Position numbers and translations under genes: made by a program. From Coemansia sp. RSA 922 (taxonomy: Eukaryota > Kickxellomycota > Kickxellomycetes > Kickxellales > Kickxellaceae), in NCBI GenBank assembly GCA_027577415.1, contig JANBQS010000259.1, forward strand, positions 1-24,112: a stretch of 24,112 bases of DNA, given 5' to 3'. Positions 1-9,066 of this stretch are shown in pieces. The stretch's first letter is position 1, and every line of letters begins with the position of its first letter. The notes under the pieces are model-generated. The model made no database searches. It was not told the DNA's origin and worked only from the letters and a program-made list of their open reading frames with translations.

Positions 1-215
1 TCTCTTCTAACCCCTCTCTCTTCTAACCTCCTTCTAACCCCTCTCTCTCTCTTCTCTTCTTCTAACCCCCTCTCTCTCTCTAAACCCCTCTCTCTCTCTA
101 ACCCTCTCTCTAACCCCTCTTCTAAACCCTCTCTCTAACCCCCTCTCTAACCCCCCTCTCTCTAACCCTCTCTCTTCTAACCTCTAACCCTCTCTCTCTT
201 CTAACCCCCTCTCTA
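1..215. repeat. Degenerate telomere-like pyrimidine tract
   Basis: This is almost pure C/T on the + strand with recurrent CTAACCC or CTAACCCC units separated by variable CT/TCT runs. The complementary strand reads as GGGGTTAG units spaced by GA repeats. The unit resembles the common fungal telomere repeat (CCCTAA/TTAGGG), but spacing and C number vary, so it is not a clean telomere. It may be a subtelomeric or interstitial telomere-like array or a pyrimidine microsatellite. It sits at the window edge beside gene-poor AT-rich DNA. Confidence 0.6.
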
Positions 216-730
216 ATTACAATACTCTCAGAGTACATGGATAATAAAGCCAGTGACATGAATATTATTAGTGGTCATTATTTATGTGATGTACCATTAG
301 TGCAGAAATGCTCCATTTTGTAAACCATGTCTTGAAATCCTTATCTTGATGCATGCTTCTTTCACACAATGCAACACTGATATCCCTATTCTCTGTTTAT
401 TTGTGGTCACCAAAGAAAAGAAGAAAATGTTCAAAGTGGGATGCCAAAACAGATATAGAAACAGATACAAGCATTTAAAGTCTACATCTGGGTATCCATT
501 CTTTGAAGCAAAGGATAAAAAAAATCCCCTTCTCACTCTTTTTTGGCATTTACAGACAAATTTTCAGAGCATGCAGCCTATGCCTTCTCAGGTTTCACCA
601 TGCACCAAACAGGGGATTGATTTTTTTTTATTATATAATGTAGGCTGATGCCTCTTCTCTCTCTCTCTCATCCCTTTTACCCAATTTACTGCACTTCCTT
701 TGTCTTATCAAACTCTTATTGTTTTCCAGC
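216..730. other. AT-rich leader region upstream of the first small gene
   Basis: I see no convincing gene here; short reading frames on both strands have no recognisable domain. Near its right end are a TATA-like TATATAATG (about 634), a CT-rich run (about 653-670) and a pyrimidine-rich leader ending TTGTTTTCCAG just before the ATG at 731. These could form the promoter and leader of the next gene. The TTCCAG could instead be a 3' splice site, which would mean an upstream exon I cannot identify. Confidence 0.4.
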
Positions 731-1135
731 ATGGCTACTACATTAAAGCAATATCTGATTTATGGTGTTATTAGTGGTGCAAATGGTAAGCCACATGTCC
801 AAGGATATATTATAAGAGGTAATGATAATGATATTACTGATGATATGATTACTGCTCTTGGCCTAAAAGTTCAGAGAGATATTCATCCTACTACATCAAT
901 GATTGGGATGTCTGGCTTGGAACGCCTTGCCAGGCCATATACAATGGATACAGCTTTAAATGTTTATTTATTTTATGGCAGTGATAAAGAAAAAGCCATA
1001 CTTACAAGGCCACCTTATGATGGATTTAACTTGATTAGTCATGTTGTTGCATCAACTCAGTATCTAATAGTAGAGGAATATACCTGTAATAAATGGGAGA
1101 TGGTTGATTTTGATCTGGAGCTAAACAACTCATGA
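731..1135 (+). CDS. Small orphan protein (134 aa) with a CRESS-Rep-like motif
   Basis: I do not recognise this gene with confidence. The frame also has an ATG at 719, but the ATG at 731 follows a pyrimidine-rich leader and a TATA-like box. The protein has no signal peptide or membrane segment. Residues 7-27 form a hydrophobic strand (QYLIYG), a short loop, then PHVQGYI. That is the spacing and pattern of the second conserved strand (PHxQG[FY]) of HUH/CRESS-type Rep endonuclease domains, in the variant where the second His is Gln. A possible third motif follows later (Tyr in RPYTMD). Motif I is not visible upstream, the usual Lys of YxxK is absent and there is no helicase domain. It is therefore either a short domesticated Rep-fold remnant or a lineage-specific protein with a chance match. 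The AT-rich codon use resembles the small genes at the right end rather than the core genes. Confidence 0.5.
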   Translation: MATTLKQYLIYGVISGANGKPHVQGYIIRGNDNDITDDMITALGLKVQRDIHPTTSMIGMSGLERLARPYTMDTALNVYLFYGSDKEKAILTRPPYDGFNLISHVVASTQYLIVEEYTCNKWEMVDFDLELNNS

Positions 1136-2407
1136 CAACTATGTATCTATTAAGCCTGCTACTTTTTAGTTTGGCTATTGGCAGCATATTTTTGTTAGTG
1201 ATGGAACATCAACTCATGTATTAATGGCTATATGGTCCTGACATGCACAAGGTTTATACCTGTGCCTATCAGGCAAGTTCATGCACTTTTTTGTTTTATT
1301 TAACACAAATCCTTATAGGTAGTAAGAATATACAGTAGAAACCTTTATATTATTACAGAGCTATAAATACTAACAGGATATGCTGCCATTGGGTAAAATT
1401 TATTTTGCAGTTAAAATGGAATGTAATTAAAAGTTGATTGGGAAAGGAGTACAATTATTTAAACATAATCAGACATTCACTGAACTGCTGCTGTAGAGAT
1501 GACGTTTTTTTTACTGAGATTTAATATTCAGTCATGCCTCACTTAAGGGCATACAAGTACCTTGTAGTTACTCTCAGTAAATGAACCCAGCCTTTGACCA
1601 TATGGTGCATTAGCCTTCAGAACAGCTATCAATGCCAATGTCCTGCCTTGTGCCAGCCTATGATTGCTCATTATATCCACCTTGCTGTGGCAGCCCTCAC
1701 TGGTAATGTTAGTTATAACCTTCGTATTTAGTAATAAAATAAATATCTAGAAAACGAGACCTCATTCCTTATTTTGTTGTTGTGAAATCCGCCTCTTGTA
1801 CCTGCTCTCTACACTGATCTGATTTCCCAATCGATTGGTGTCATTAGTGAGTTGGCTGCTAACAGGCAATATACTTGTAATCATAGTCATCATTAATAGC
1901 CAAGGGGATCATTGGAATTACTGACTCCTTTTGCATTTTCTGTCCACCAGTTAGGATCTAGTAATGGAAATAGGTCATAGTTGGGATTTGTAAAGGAAAA
2001 TGTTGATGTGCTTTGCTATGGAAAAAAGACGTAGTAGGATGGCAGCATTTATATATGAATAACTAGATATTTTCCAGTCATTCTCCTCCTCAGAAGCAAA
2101 CAATGTAAATGGCTGAATTGCAAGAATACATTTCTCTGCACCTCAGGACAAGGTAATGAATCAGACTGACTGACTGGAGGAGAGCTATTTATAAATCAAA
2201 GGAATCAACTGCCTATGGCTTTCTTTGTATAATAATCATGTGTGTGTGTTATGTCAGGTTGACTGAAAAGCCATCTTTAGCACCCTCTTTCCAAATCGAA
2301 TAATAAGTGGTGTTATAATTACAGTTGCTGCATTTACATGAGGATGATTGTGTTAGTAGTACATGATTCTAATATTTTTAAATAAAAAAAGTTTTTTTTG
2401 TAACGTA
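1136..2407. other. AT-rich intergenic region without a supported gene
   Basis: About 1.27 kb between the small orphan gene and the 3' end of the minus-strand kinase. I found no long frame, tRNA or clear LTR. It contains scattered A/T runs and a short TG repeat (about 2240-2250). The right 60 bases would be the 3' UTR of the kinase. A decayed repeat cannot be excluded by eye. Confidence 0.4.
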
Positions 2408-4534
2408 TCAAAGAAGAGGTTGAGAGGGAGCCAATTCAGGCAATTGTGGCAATGGCTGGTGCTGGTAATGGTGACTATAGTCGACAACGGTGGGCAGAAT
2501 TGTCGTAGCAATGCAAGGCAAATTATCTGCACTGCGTTGGCGCTTCATAACGCTCTGTCGTTTTTCGCGGGCAGTCAAAAAGAGACCAGTATTGGTAGCG
2601 GTGGTTGCGGGGGGAGCGGCCTGGGTATGAGCTAGTTGCGGAATATGCTGCGAGCTGTATGTGTGGGTGAGTCCAGTAATAGCCAAGGATGATGGCATAT
2701 GTTGCTGGCGGTGAAAGTGAGAGGTATCGCGCGAAGAAGGAATATGATGTGGTGACGTTGTTGTACCAATGGGCGACATGGCTCGAGCGCGTCTACGCTG
2801 GAGCTCCATATTAGTTTGTAATAGTCTCTGTCGGTCGTGTACCATTTTGATGCAAAAGCGATGTGCGAGTTGGCGCTGCTCGGGCAAAAGCTGATTCCAA
2901 GTGAGAATGTCGATAGGCACGATGGCGGGTGGCTCCAATGTACCATCAGAGGCAATAATCGTCGTGGCGACGGTATTAGTAGAGTCGGCGATTACCACGG
3001 GCGTTGACGTTGTAGTAGCAGTCGATGCTGTGGATGAGGTAATATTTGAGTTTGCCACGATACTGGCACTACGACTGGGTACCAGGGCGCCAATAGCCCA
3101 TTGCGGGATCTGCTGCTGCGGCGTTGGCAGAGGCGGCAATGGTTGCGTAGGGGCGTTGTTATTGCGAGCGTCAGACGACGACGAGGCGTGCTTATAATTT
3201 CTCTGGTTACTGCTGATACGAGGCGCAGCAGCCGAGTCAATACTCGCAGCATGGGCCGTCGACGTGCGGCTAGAGCGAGCAATCGGCGAGGTGCTGATAG
3301 TAGCAAAAGGCGGTGGCTGTGGATCGTGGTTAAATATCGGACGACCGTCGAGCTTTATCATCGCAAGAGCATTGGTTGTAGAAGTTCCGAATCGAGCAGC
3401 GTCGACGGCAAAGGCGCTTATCGAGCCATGGGTATCGATATACGACTTGAATCGCTCATACTCGATAAAGTCAAAGGCGGCAAAGGAGCGAGCAATGTCG
3501 AGATACTCTGGCTGAGCGTGTTCGGCGGGAGTCTTATGGCGCTTCATAGCAACACGCTTGCGAGCGTCAAGCGGCTCTGGCTCTAACAGCATCTCTTCGA
3601 GATCGTGCGAGATGTCAAAATTGGACTGCTCGGCATTGGGCACAAACGGCGGGTCGGCGAGCTTTAGTTCGAGGGCTTCCCAGTTAATGGCAGCGAAAAA
3701 CGGATGAGCCTTGACCGAGTCGAGCCCCGAGGGTCCGCAGCCGAGCCGCTGAGCCGGGTCCTTGTGAAGAAAGCCTCGCATAGCCGAGATGCAATCGTAG
3801 CTGACCTGCACGTCGGCGATAATAGGGAACTGGATCTCTTCGTAGAGCAGAGCGCGGCGCAAGTCGTCGGCGTTCTTCTTGTGGCGGAAGGGCCGCTTGC
3901 CATAGACGCACTCGTACATGACCACGCCCAGGGACCACCAGTCGATAGAAAAAGTGTAGCCGCTGCCGCTGACGACCTCGGGCGCCATGTAGTTGGCAGT
4001 GCCGGCGACCGAATAGTGCGGGGCATTGTTGCTGATGCGCGTGGCAATGTTAAAGTCGGTCAGGGCGACGTGGCCGCGATGGTCCATGAGAATGTTGTCG
4101 GGCTTGATATCGCGATGCACTATGCTGTGGCTGGTATGCAGGTAGTGGATAGCGCAGGCCAGCTCAGCGATCCAAAACTTTATCACGCCCTCGACAAAGC
4201 GCCGCCGCATCATGTGGAAGCGCAGGTCGCCGCCTATCATCAGATCCATGACCATGAACATGGAAAACTCGTCTTGGAACGAGAAGCGCAGATTGACGAC
4301 AAACGGGTGGTCTATCTCCTCAAGCATGTCGCGCTCCCGCACTGTGTTGGAGTGGGCCTTCATGCGGATACACGTTGCCTTGCTGATATACTTCAGCGCA
4401 TACGCCTTGTTAGAATCTCGGTGCTCGACAATGCGCACTTTGCCAAAGGACCCTCGACCAATTACTCGCAACAGTCGGAATTTGTGAAGGCCCAGTCCAG
4501 GCTCGGGCAGCTGCTTTGTCAGCGAGTTGCCCAT
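2408..4534 (-). CDS. YANK/STK32-family AGC serine/threonine kinase
   Basis: This 708-aa protein has a complete kinase domain at about residues 19-285. Visible motifs are the glycine loop GRGSFGKV (26-33), the ATP-binding Lys48 in YALKYI, the likely alpha-C Glu67, the catalytic loop HRDIKPDN (140-147), DFN in place of DFG (160-162) and MAPE (183-186). LTDFNIAT and the following AGC tail with DLEEMLLE (about 311-318) are hallmarks of the YANK (STK32) subfamily, where DFN is normal. The N terminus, MGNSLTK, fits an N-myristoylation signal (Gly2, Thr6), suggesting membrane attachment. Residues from about 400 to the end are low-complexity Ser/Thr/Gln/Pro-rich and probably disordered. The substrate is unknown. 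The gene diverges from the lumazine-synthase-like gene at 5126, with about 590 bp between them. Saccharomyces has no clear YANK kinase. The family call is firm; the extent of the C-terminal tail assumes no intron. Confidence 0.93.
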   Translation of the reverse strand: MGNSLTKQLPEPGLGLHKFRLLRVIGRGSFGKVRIVEHRDSNKAYALKYISKATCIRMKAHSNTVRERDMLEEIDHPFVVNLRFSFQDEFSMFMVMDLMIGGDLRFHMMRRRFVEGVIKFWIAELACAIHYLHTSHSIVHRDIKPDNILMDHRGHVALTDFNIATRISNNAPHYSVAGTANYMAPEVVSGSGYTFSIDWWSLGVVMYECVYGKRPFRHKKNADDLRRALLYEEIQFPIIADVQVSYDCISAMRGFLHKDPAQRLGCGPSGLDSVKAHPFFAAINWEALELKLADPPFVPNAEQSNFDISHDLEEMLLEPEPLDARKRVAMKRHKTPAEHAQPEYLDIARSFAAFDFIEYERFKSYIDTHGSISAFAVDAARFGTSTTNALAMIKLDGRPIFNHDPQPPPFATISTSPIARSSRTSTAHAASIDSAAAPRISSNQRNYKHASSSSDARNNNAPTQPLPPLPTPQQQIPQWAIGALVPSRSASIVANSNITSSTASTATTTSTPVVIADSTNTVATTIIASDGTLEPPAIVPIDILTWNQLLPEQRQLAHRFCIKMVHDRQRLLQTNMELQRRRARAMSPIGTTTSPHHIPSSRDTSHFHRQQHMPSSLAITGLTHTYSSQHIPQLAHTQAAPPATTATNTGLFLTAREKRQSVMKRQRSADNLPCIATTILPTVVDYSHHYQHQPLPQLPELAPSQPLL

Positions 4535-5125
4535 TTAGGATAATTTTGTTCGTGTGTGTGTGATGAGAAAATGCAAAAAGACAAAAAAAGAAAAAAAGAA
4601 TTTGTAGTGAAGGAAAAAAAAAAGGAGATTCTAAGAAAAAGCTTGTTGCGCAGACAAAAGGGAAAGCAAGGCTTTTGTGCGTGTTTGGGCAAACGACCGA
4701 CAAAAACAAAAAAGGTGGGGGAAAATAAGAAGAATTATTCGACTTTTTCCCATTCATCCCTGAAAAAAAAAAAAACGAGCAAGCCAATGGGAAAAAAGGA
4801 CAATCACTTTTTTAAATAGAAACACAAAAAGAGATTTTCTTTGGTGTCTGTGTATACTTTCTGCGGTTGAAAACTCTCAGGGTGTGCCCAAGCGTAAACA
4901 AAAAGCTCTCGTGTGGCTTGGTAGTCCAGCTCACATGTGGCTTGCATTTGGATCCAATTGGCTCACTTTTATATTTGGCGGTCCAGGCGAGCGAGCTTGG
5001 CATTGTTCAAGGCAGGATGAGGGGAGGGGGGTGACAATGTTCCAATTGTTGTACGACTTGCTTTTTTATTTTCTGTCTCCACTCTCCTCAAATTTCTGCA
5101 TTTTATTATTATTATTATTATTATT
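4535..5125. promoter_or_regulatory. Divergent promoter region between kinase and first lumazine-synthase-like gene
   Basis: This 591-bp interval separates two divergently transcribed genes. It has long strand-asymmetric A-rich tracts (about 4570-4770), a fungal nucleosome-free-region signature, then a mixed region with a G-run (about 5020-5032). It ends in a TTA/ATT trinucleotide run abutting the ATG at 5126. No gene is supported inside it. Confidence 0.45.
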
Positions 5126-5128
5126 ATG
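5102..5128. repeat. ATT trinucleotide microsatellite at a start codon
   Basis: About eight ATT units run directly into the ATG at 5126, so the last unit forms part of the start-codon context. Length variation here would alter the leader of the downstream gene. If the real start is the next in-frame ATG (5156), the repeat lies in the leader only. Confidence 0.7.
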
Positions 5129-5944
5129 AAGGCAGTGACTAATTTGCGCACACGTATGCGCCTAGCAGAAAACAACAACAACAATAATAACATTAATGAC
5201 GCGTCGCACTCACACCCGCCAACGGCCTCAGCCGCAGCACTGCGGCGTCGGGCGTGCACTTCCACAACGCCAGGCACCAGCGGCAGCGCCGAGTGCGGAG
5301 TTGAAGCAAGCGCATTCCTATCGCCGCCTCTGACTGGGTCACAGCTGATGCGGCGGGCGTGGACAGTAGGGCCCCGTAAGCTGCGCGGTCTGCACCCATC
5401 GCCATTAATCGTATACGTGCGCGAGTGCCCCGTGCTGGTCTCGCAAGCAATGGACAAACTGTACGCCACACTCGTGTCGGCCTACAACATCGACTCAAAG
5501 GACATTAGGGTGGCCGACGTGCCGACAGTCTTCGACCTGCCCAGCGCTGTGCGGCGTATGGGCAAAGACAAGCAGCTGGTTATTGTCGTGGCACTGCTGA
5601 CTCGCGACAAGCCTTGGTTTGATGAGCCGCAGATAGCCCGTGTGCGCGACTTTTTGCTCTCGTGGTCGCAGACCTGCGGCGTGCCGCTTATCGACGGCAT
5701 GCTTATCGACGATGACTCTGTTGGCCTGTCACGCCGCATTGCTGCCCCCGTGTGGAACATTGTGCCGAGCGACGACATTGGCGCCTTGGAGCCAGCGTCA
5801 ACAGACGACTTTGGCTTTGAGCCGGTCGAAGGCTCGCTGCCACGCGAAGACCCACGTCCCACTACGGCCAATGGCCAGGTGTACGGCCAGTATCTGGCCC
5901 ATCGAGCTGTGGAGATGTTTTACATTGAGCATCGCGGCTGGTAA
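5126..5944 (+). CDS. Lumazine-synthase-like protein A, catalytic residues lost
   Basis: This 272-aa protein has residues about 93-270 that align by eye to the neighbouring true lumazine synthase. The RIRV-type strand is followed by DVPTVFDLPSAVRRM (131-145), matching DVPGAFELPSAAHRL of RIB4. Then come a hydrophobic strand (151-158), a second strand (VPLIDGMLI, 186-194) and a C-terminal AHRAVEM helix (258-264) matching GSAAVEM. The catalytic loop GSTMHFEY is replaced by RDKPWFDE (160-167), so the catalytic His is gone. The substrate-stacking Trp position is Cys101, and the QRAG arginine segment is unrecognisable. It has an N-terminal low-complexity extension with an Asn run (about 16-24) and an acidic/Pro-rich insertion (about 213-250). 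I infer a pseudo-enzyme with a lumazine synthase fold; the function is unknown. An alternative start is Met11 (5156). The intact long frame argues against a pseudogene. Confidence 0.72.
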   Translation: MKAVTNLRTRMRLAENNNNNNNINDASHSHPPTASAAALRRRACTSTTPGTSGSAECGVEASAFLSPPLTGSQLMRRAWTVGPRKLRGLHPSPLIVYVRECPVLVSQAMDKLYATLVSAYNIDSKDIRVADVPTVFDLPSAVRRMGKDKQLVIVVALLTRDKPWFDEPQIARVRDFLLSWSQTCGVPLIDGMLIDDDSVGLSRRIAAPVWNIVPSDDIGALEPASTDDFGFEPVEGSLPREDPRPTTANGQVYGQYLAHRAVEMFYIEHRGW

Positions 5945-6159
5945 AAAAAAAAAATTATAATTATAAAGGTCTCACGTGTTCTTGTCATTAGTAGGCGCGC
6001 GTGTTACTAATGGCCGGTACGTTGAAGCAGCATGCCTGGGGCACACGATCTTTAATGGCTGCGGAGCAAGAATGGTTAAAAAGAGATTTATTTTATTATT
6101 TTTGCCTACATCATTGTTTCTTTTCTTTTCTTTACATTTTTATAACTTTTATTCTAACC

Positions 6160-8049
6160 ATGTTGTATATTTCTGATACTGACGATGGCAACAATGCCAA
6201 TAATCGCCCGACAGTCTCTTGGAGCCAGTACTATGCTCCTCCAATTAATTTCAGCGACTCGCCTGAGAGCTCACAAGGATCCTCCACTCTTATGCTGATG
6301 ATGCGAGACGGAGACTCGCCTCTTTCCAACAGTAGTATTCTCAATATGACTCCGCTATTGTCATCGCGAACTGTATTGAGTCCAATTGATGACGTGGATG
6401 AATCCTTGCTGAGCCGACTCGAGCCGCCTTCTTCACCCCTCGTCCATTTTGCAAATCGTAAAAGCCAACAAGACTTTGCAGGTAAGCCAACACACACACT
6501 CTTGCAGTTGTTTAAAATTTTATTTTATTTTTTACTAATTATTTTTTCACTGCTATGAATTTTGCTTTCAAATCTTCAGAGGCCGTGTTTGGACGAAAAC
6601 CACCAGCCACGTCTCAGCAGCGGTCGCGTGTAGGGCCTATGGACGTTGACTACGACGATACTGACGGTTCTTGGCTGAACGCGCCAGCCAAAGAACAAAA
6701 CAAAGTTGAAGACGAGCACACGCGAAAGAGTAAGTTACAAATTATTAATATCGCAGGCTGTACAAGACCATTTGTATTTTTTTTTTACTAATTACTCATT
6801 TTTTGTAGGGAGGTTCATGTCGCAGACCAACGACAGCGATAATAAGATGGTGCTGGGTAATACGCCGTTTACGTTTAGTATGCCGCCGCGTCAAACAGAG
6901 CCAGAGCCCATGCTAGTTGACTCTGAGGCAGCTGTGACTCGGCCAGCAGTTCGTTCTAGCGACAATAATCCGATCTCTCCAAACGCTGTGCGCAAGATAT
7001 ACTCCCGGCGACGCAATCAGCAGCAGATAGCCAGGCGGCGCAATATGCCCATAGGCTTTGGCGAGGCTAGTAGCTCATGGACGACAGACGAAGAGGACAA
7101 CAACAACAACAATATTAATAATAATAACGAGGAAGATAGCGATCGCGTCAGTGTTCACTCCAACGCGAGTAGCAGAGCCCCTGCGTCGCAGCGTCGGCTC
7201 CAAAGGCAGAGGCAGCGGCAGCAGAGTCGACTCCACCGCAGGAGCTCTGCTGTGACGCGTGGCGTAGACCGGATGCTGGCTTTGATGGGCAGCCGCGTCG
7301 ACGAGCCGACAGTCGTAGAGCGGCTGCAAATGTATCGGGATTTGCCATACGTGATATCTGGGTACTTGCAGCTTGTATTTAACGTATTCATGGTCGGTAC
7401 CGTACTCATGATCATTGTCCACGTACTGCTGACGATCCAGCGCGACGTAAACTCAAAAGTGCAAGAGTACTCGGCAGAGGTTCTGCAAGAAATAGCAGCG
7501 TGCTCGAAGCAGTACAGGGACAACCGGTGCGAGCCGGCATTGCGCGTGCCGGGCATGGAGTCGGCTTGCAACTACTGGGATACTTGCATGCACCGTGATC
7601 CGACAAAGATCGGAAGAGCCAAAGTGTCAGCAGAGACGCTTGCCGAGATCATCAATGGGTTCATTGAGCCCATCTCGCTAAAGACTATGCTGTTCTTTGT
7701 GCTCATGTTCTTTGGCACGCTGTTTATCTCCAATTTTGCATTTGGCGCCTACCGCCATAACCGCGTACGCCAGCAGTATGTCAGCCAGAGCGGCGACCAG
7801 CCCCAGCAGAGTCGCTCGCTGCCTCAGCAACGCGTACGGCTTGAGGACGACTACTTGGCTAGCCCCACTCCCCGCCCACCGCCACAGGCCTCGGGGTCAA
7901 CTGCTGCTGCCAATGGCCTTCCCTTGCTTAGAGCGCCCAGCCCAAGGGCGCGCAGCAGAAGCGCCAGCAGCAGCACTGCCAGTCGCCACCATCGCTTGGC
8001 GACGCCCTCGGCTGACTTGCACCACCGGCGAAAGCCTGGAGCCAAATAG
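6160..8049 (+). CDS. Brl1/Brr6 nuclear envelope protein (three exons)
   Basis: I infer exons 6160-6481, 6580-6729 and 6809-8049, giving 570 aa in one frame. Both introns have GT..AG ends and a CTAAT branch-like element. The C-terminal half carries the Brl1/Brr6 domain (di-sulfide-bridge nucleocytoplasmic transport family). It starts with PYVISGYLQLVFN (from about 337), then has a membrane segment (about 344-365), four luminal cysteines (389, 398, 411, 417, the last two in SACNYWDTC) and a second membrane segment (about 451-470). In yeasts Brl1, Brr6 and Apq12 act together in nuclear pore assembly and membrane lipid homeostasis. The N-terminal ~330 residues are polar and disordered, with Asn and Gln/Arg-rich tracts; the C-terminal tail is Ser/Arg/Pro-rich. 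The start is uncertain: in-frame ATGs also exist at 6001, 6010 and 6058, but that stretch is T-rich and looks like leader. It lies between two lumazine-synthase-family genes with no obvious functional link. Confidence 0.88.
6482..6579 (+). other. Intron 1 of BRL1/BRR6
   Basis: The donor is GTAAGC after GCAG and the acceptor TTCAG precedes AGGCCGTG. A TTTACTAATTA branch-like element lies about 40 bp upstream of the acceptor. Removing these 98 bases joins a split GAG codon and keeps the frame. Confidence 0.82.
6730..6808 (+). other. Intron 2 of BRL1/BRR6
   Basis: The donor is GTAAGT and the acceptor is TTTTGTAG, with TTTACTAATTAC about 20 bp upstream of the acceptor. Removing these 79 bases restores a split AGG codon and joins the frames of exons 2 and 3. 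Confidence 0.85.
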
Positions 8050-8177
8050 CGATATATTAAATTAATATATTAAATCAAGATTATATTAGATAGGCGGAGA
8101 GTGTGGGAAAAGAGTGTGTTACTCTTTCTCTTCTCCACTGTTTCTGTTATCTATCGATTATTATTACTATTAGCAAA

Positions 8178-8732
8178 ATGGGCGGAGACGATTTCCACAA
8201 GGGCGTAAAGGAGCCAAGCACCAGACTCGATGGCAGCGGGCTGAGGATACTGATAGTGCATACTCGGTGGAATTCAGAGATTGTCGACTCACTCGTCGAG
8301 GGTTCTATCTCCGCACTAGTCAAGTATGGCGTCAAGCGGGAGAATATTGTTGTGCGCGATGTGCCTGGAGCATTCGAGTTGCCCAGTGCTGCACATCGGC
8401 TGATCAGGCAGTCACAGCATAACCAATCTCAGAACCTATTGATTGGTTCGCCTCAAGTGTCGAATATTCTGCCGTTTGATGCTGCGATATGCGTCGGAGT
8501 GCTTATCAAGGGCAGCACTATGCATTTCGAGTATATTGCAGATGCCACTACGAATGGTATCATGCGGGTGGGACTTGATACTGGGGTTCCCGTGGTATTT
8601 GGTGTGCTGACTTGTCTGACTGAAGAGCAAGCTATGCAGCGTGCTGGTATTGGAAAGGGTGATGATAAGGGTCATAACCACGGGACTGACTGGGGATCAG
8701 CTGCTGTGGAGATGGCGCTTCTCAGCCTGTAA
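8178..8732 (+). CDS. RIB4: 6,7-dimethyl-8-ribityllumazine synthase
   Basis: This enzyme condenses 5-amino-6-ribitylamino-uracil with 3,4-dihydroxy-2-butanone 4-phosphate to form lumazine, the penultimate step of riboflavin synthesis. The 184-aa protein closely resembles yeast Rib4 in motif order: HTRWN with substrate-stacking Trp31, PGAFELP (63-69), GVLIKGSTMHFEYIADAT with catalytic His116, GVLTCLTEEQAMQRAG with Arg155, and HNHGTDWGSAAVEM near the C terminus. A short insertion (about 79-97, Gln/Asn/Ser-rich) precedes the third strand. I chose the ATG at 8178 (AAAATGGGC) because the family begins about 20 residues before the first strand; the in-frame ATG at 8103 would add a hydrophobic stretch that looks like leader. 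The two degenerate relatives at 5126 and 9067 flank this copy, the only one of the three that looks catalytically competent. Confidence 0.96.
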   Translation: MGGDDFHKGVKEPSTRLDGSGLRILIVHTRWNSEIVDSLVEGSISALVKYGVKRENIVVRDVPGAFELPSAAHRLIRQSQHNQSQNLLIGSPQVSNILPFDAAICVGVLIKGSTMHFEYIADATTNGIMRVGLDTGVPVVFGVLTCLTEEQAMQRAGIGKGDDKGHNHGTDWGSAAVEMALLSL

Positions 8733-9066
8733 GCTGATGTTCATCTTTATAATTATATTCGGAATGATAATAATGTTCTTGATTTGGATATATGACAACA
8801 CAATTGGTGTAATAGCTATTGTGCGATGAAGAAGCCTAGTGACGTCCCCTCCTGATGATGTTTATCATGTGATGTCGTTGACTGCCTTTAACGACTTTCA
8901 ATTGCTGTCGCTTGAAAGAAAGGAGGGAGGGAGGAGGAGGGCTGGGCTTTTATAAAAAGTGTTGGTTGTCGCTGAAAGGAGGGTTTTGAGGATTTGGAAA
9001 GGTGCCTTCTTCATTCTCATTATTCCCCACTTATCACTACCTTTCACTTTTTCGAATCCTCAAGCG
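8733..9066. promoter_or_regulatory. Intergenic region with TATA box upstream of lumazine-synthase-like gene C
   Basis: This 334-bp gap holds the RIB4 3' end and the next promoter. Notable elements are a purine run of GGAGGG units (about 8922-8941), CTTTTATAAAAAG (about 8947-8959) as a strong TATA box roughly 110 bp before the ATG, and a pyrimidine-rich leader up to 9066. No gene is seen. Confidence 0.5.

Noticed and set aside
346..648. Forward reading frame of 100 codons with an overlapping minus-strand frame (297-536)
   Set aside because: No recognisable domain, T-run-rich 3' part, no clear promoter of its own, and frames on both strands of similar quality; more likely leader or intergenic sequence.
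1136..2407. Possible additional LTR in the left intergenic region
   Set aside because: I could not find paired TG...CA ends with a target duplication or blocks shared with the two LTRs at the right side.
3704..4543. Plus-strand frame of 279 codons opposite the kinase
   Set aside because: It lies entirely antisense to a conserved kinase domain and its composition follows from the complementary codons; no domain of its own.
5102..5128. Possible CRISPR-like or structured array in the ATT run
   Set aside because: Simple trinucleotide microsatellite without spacers.
8959..9066. Extended N terminus for lumazine-synthase-like protein C from the upstream ATG
   Set aside because: The extra residues translate a pyrimidine-rich leader directly after a TATA box at about 8950, leaving almost no room for a 5' UTR.
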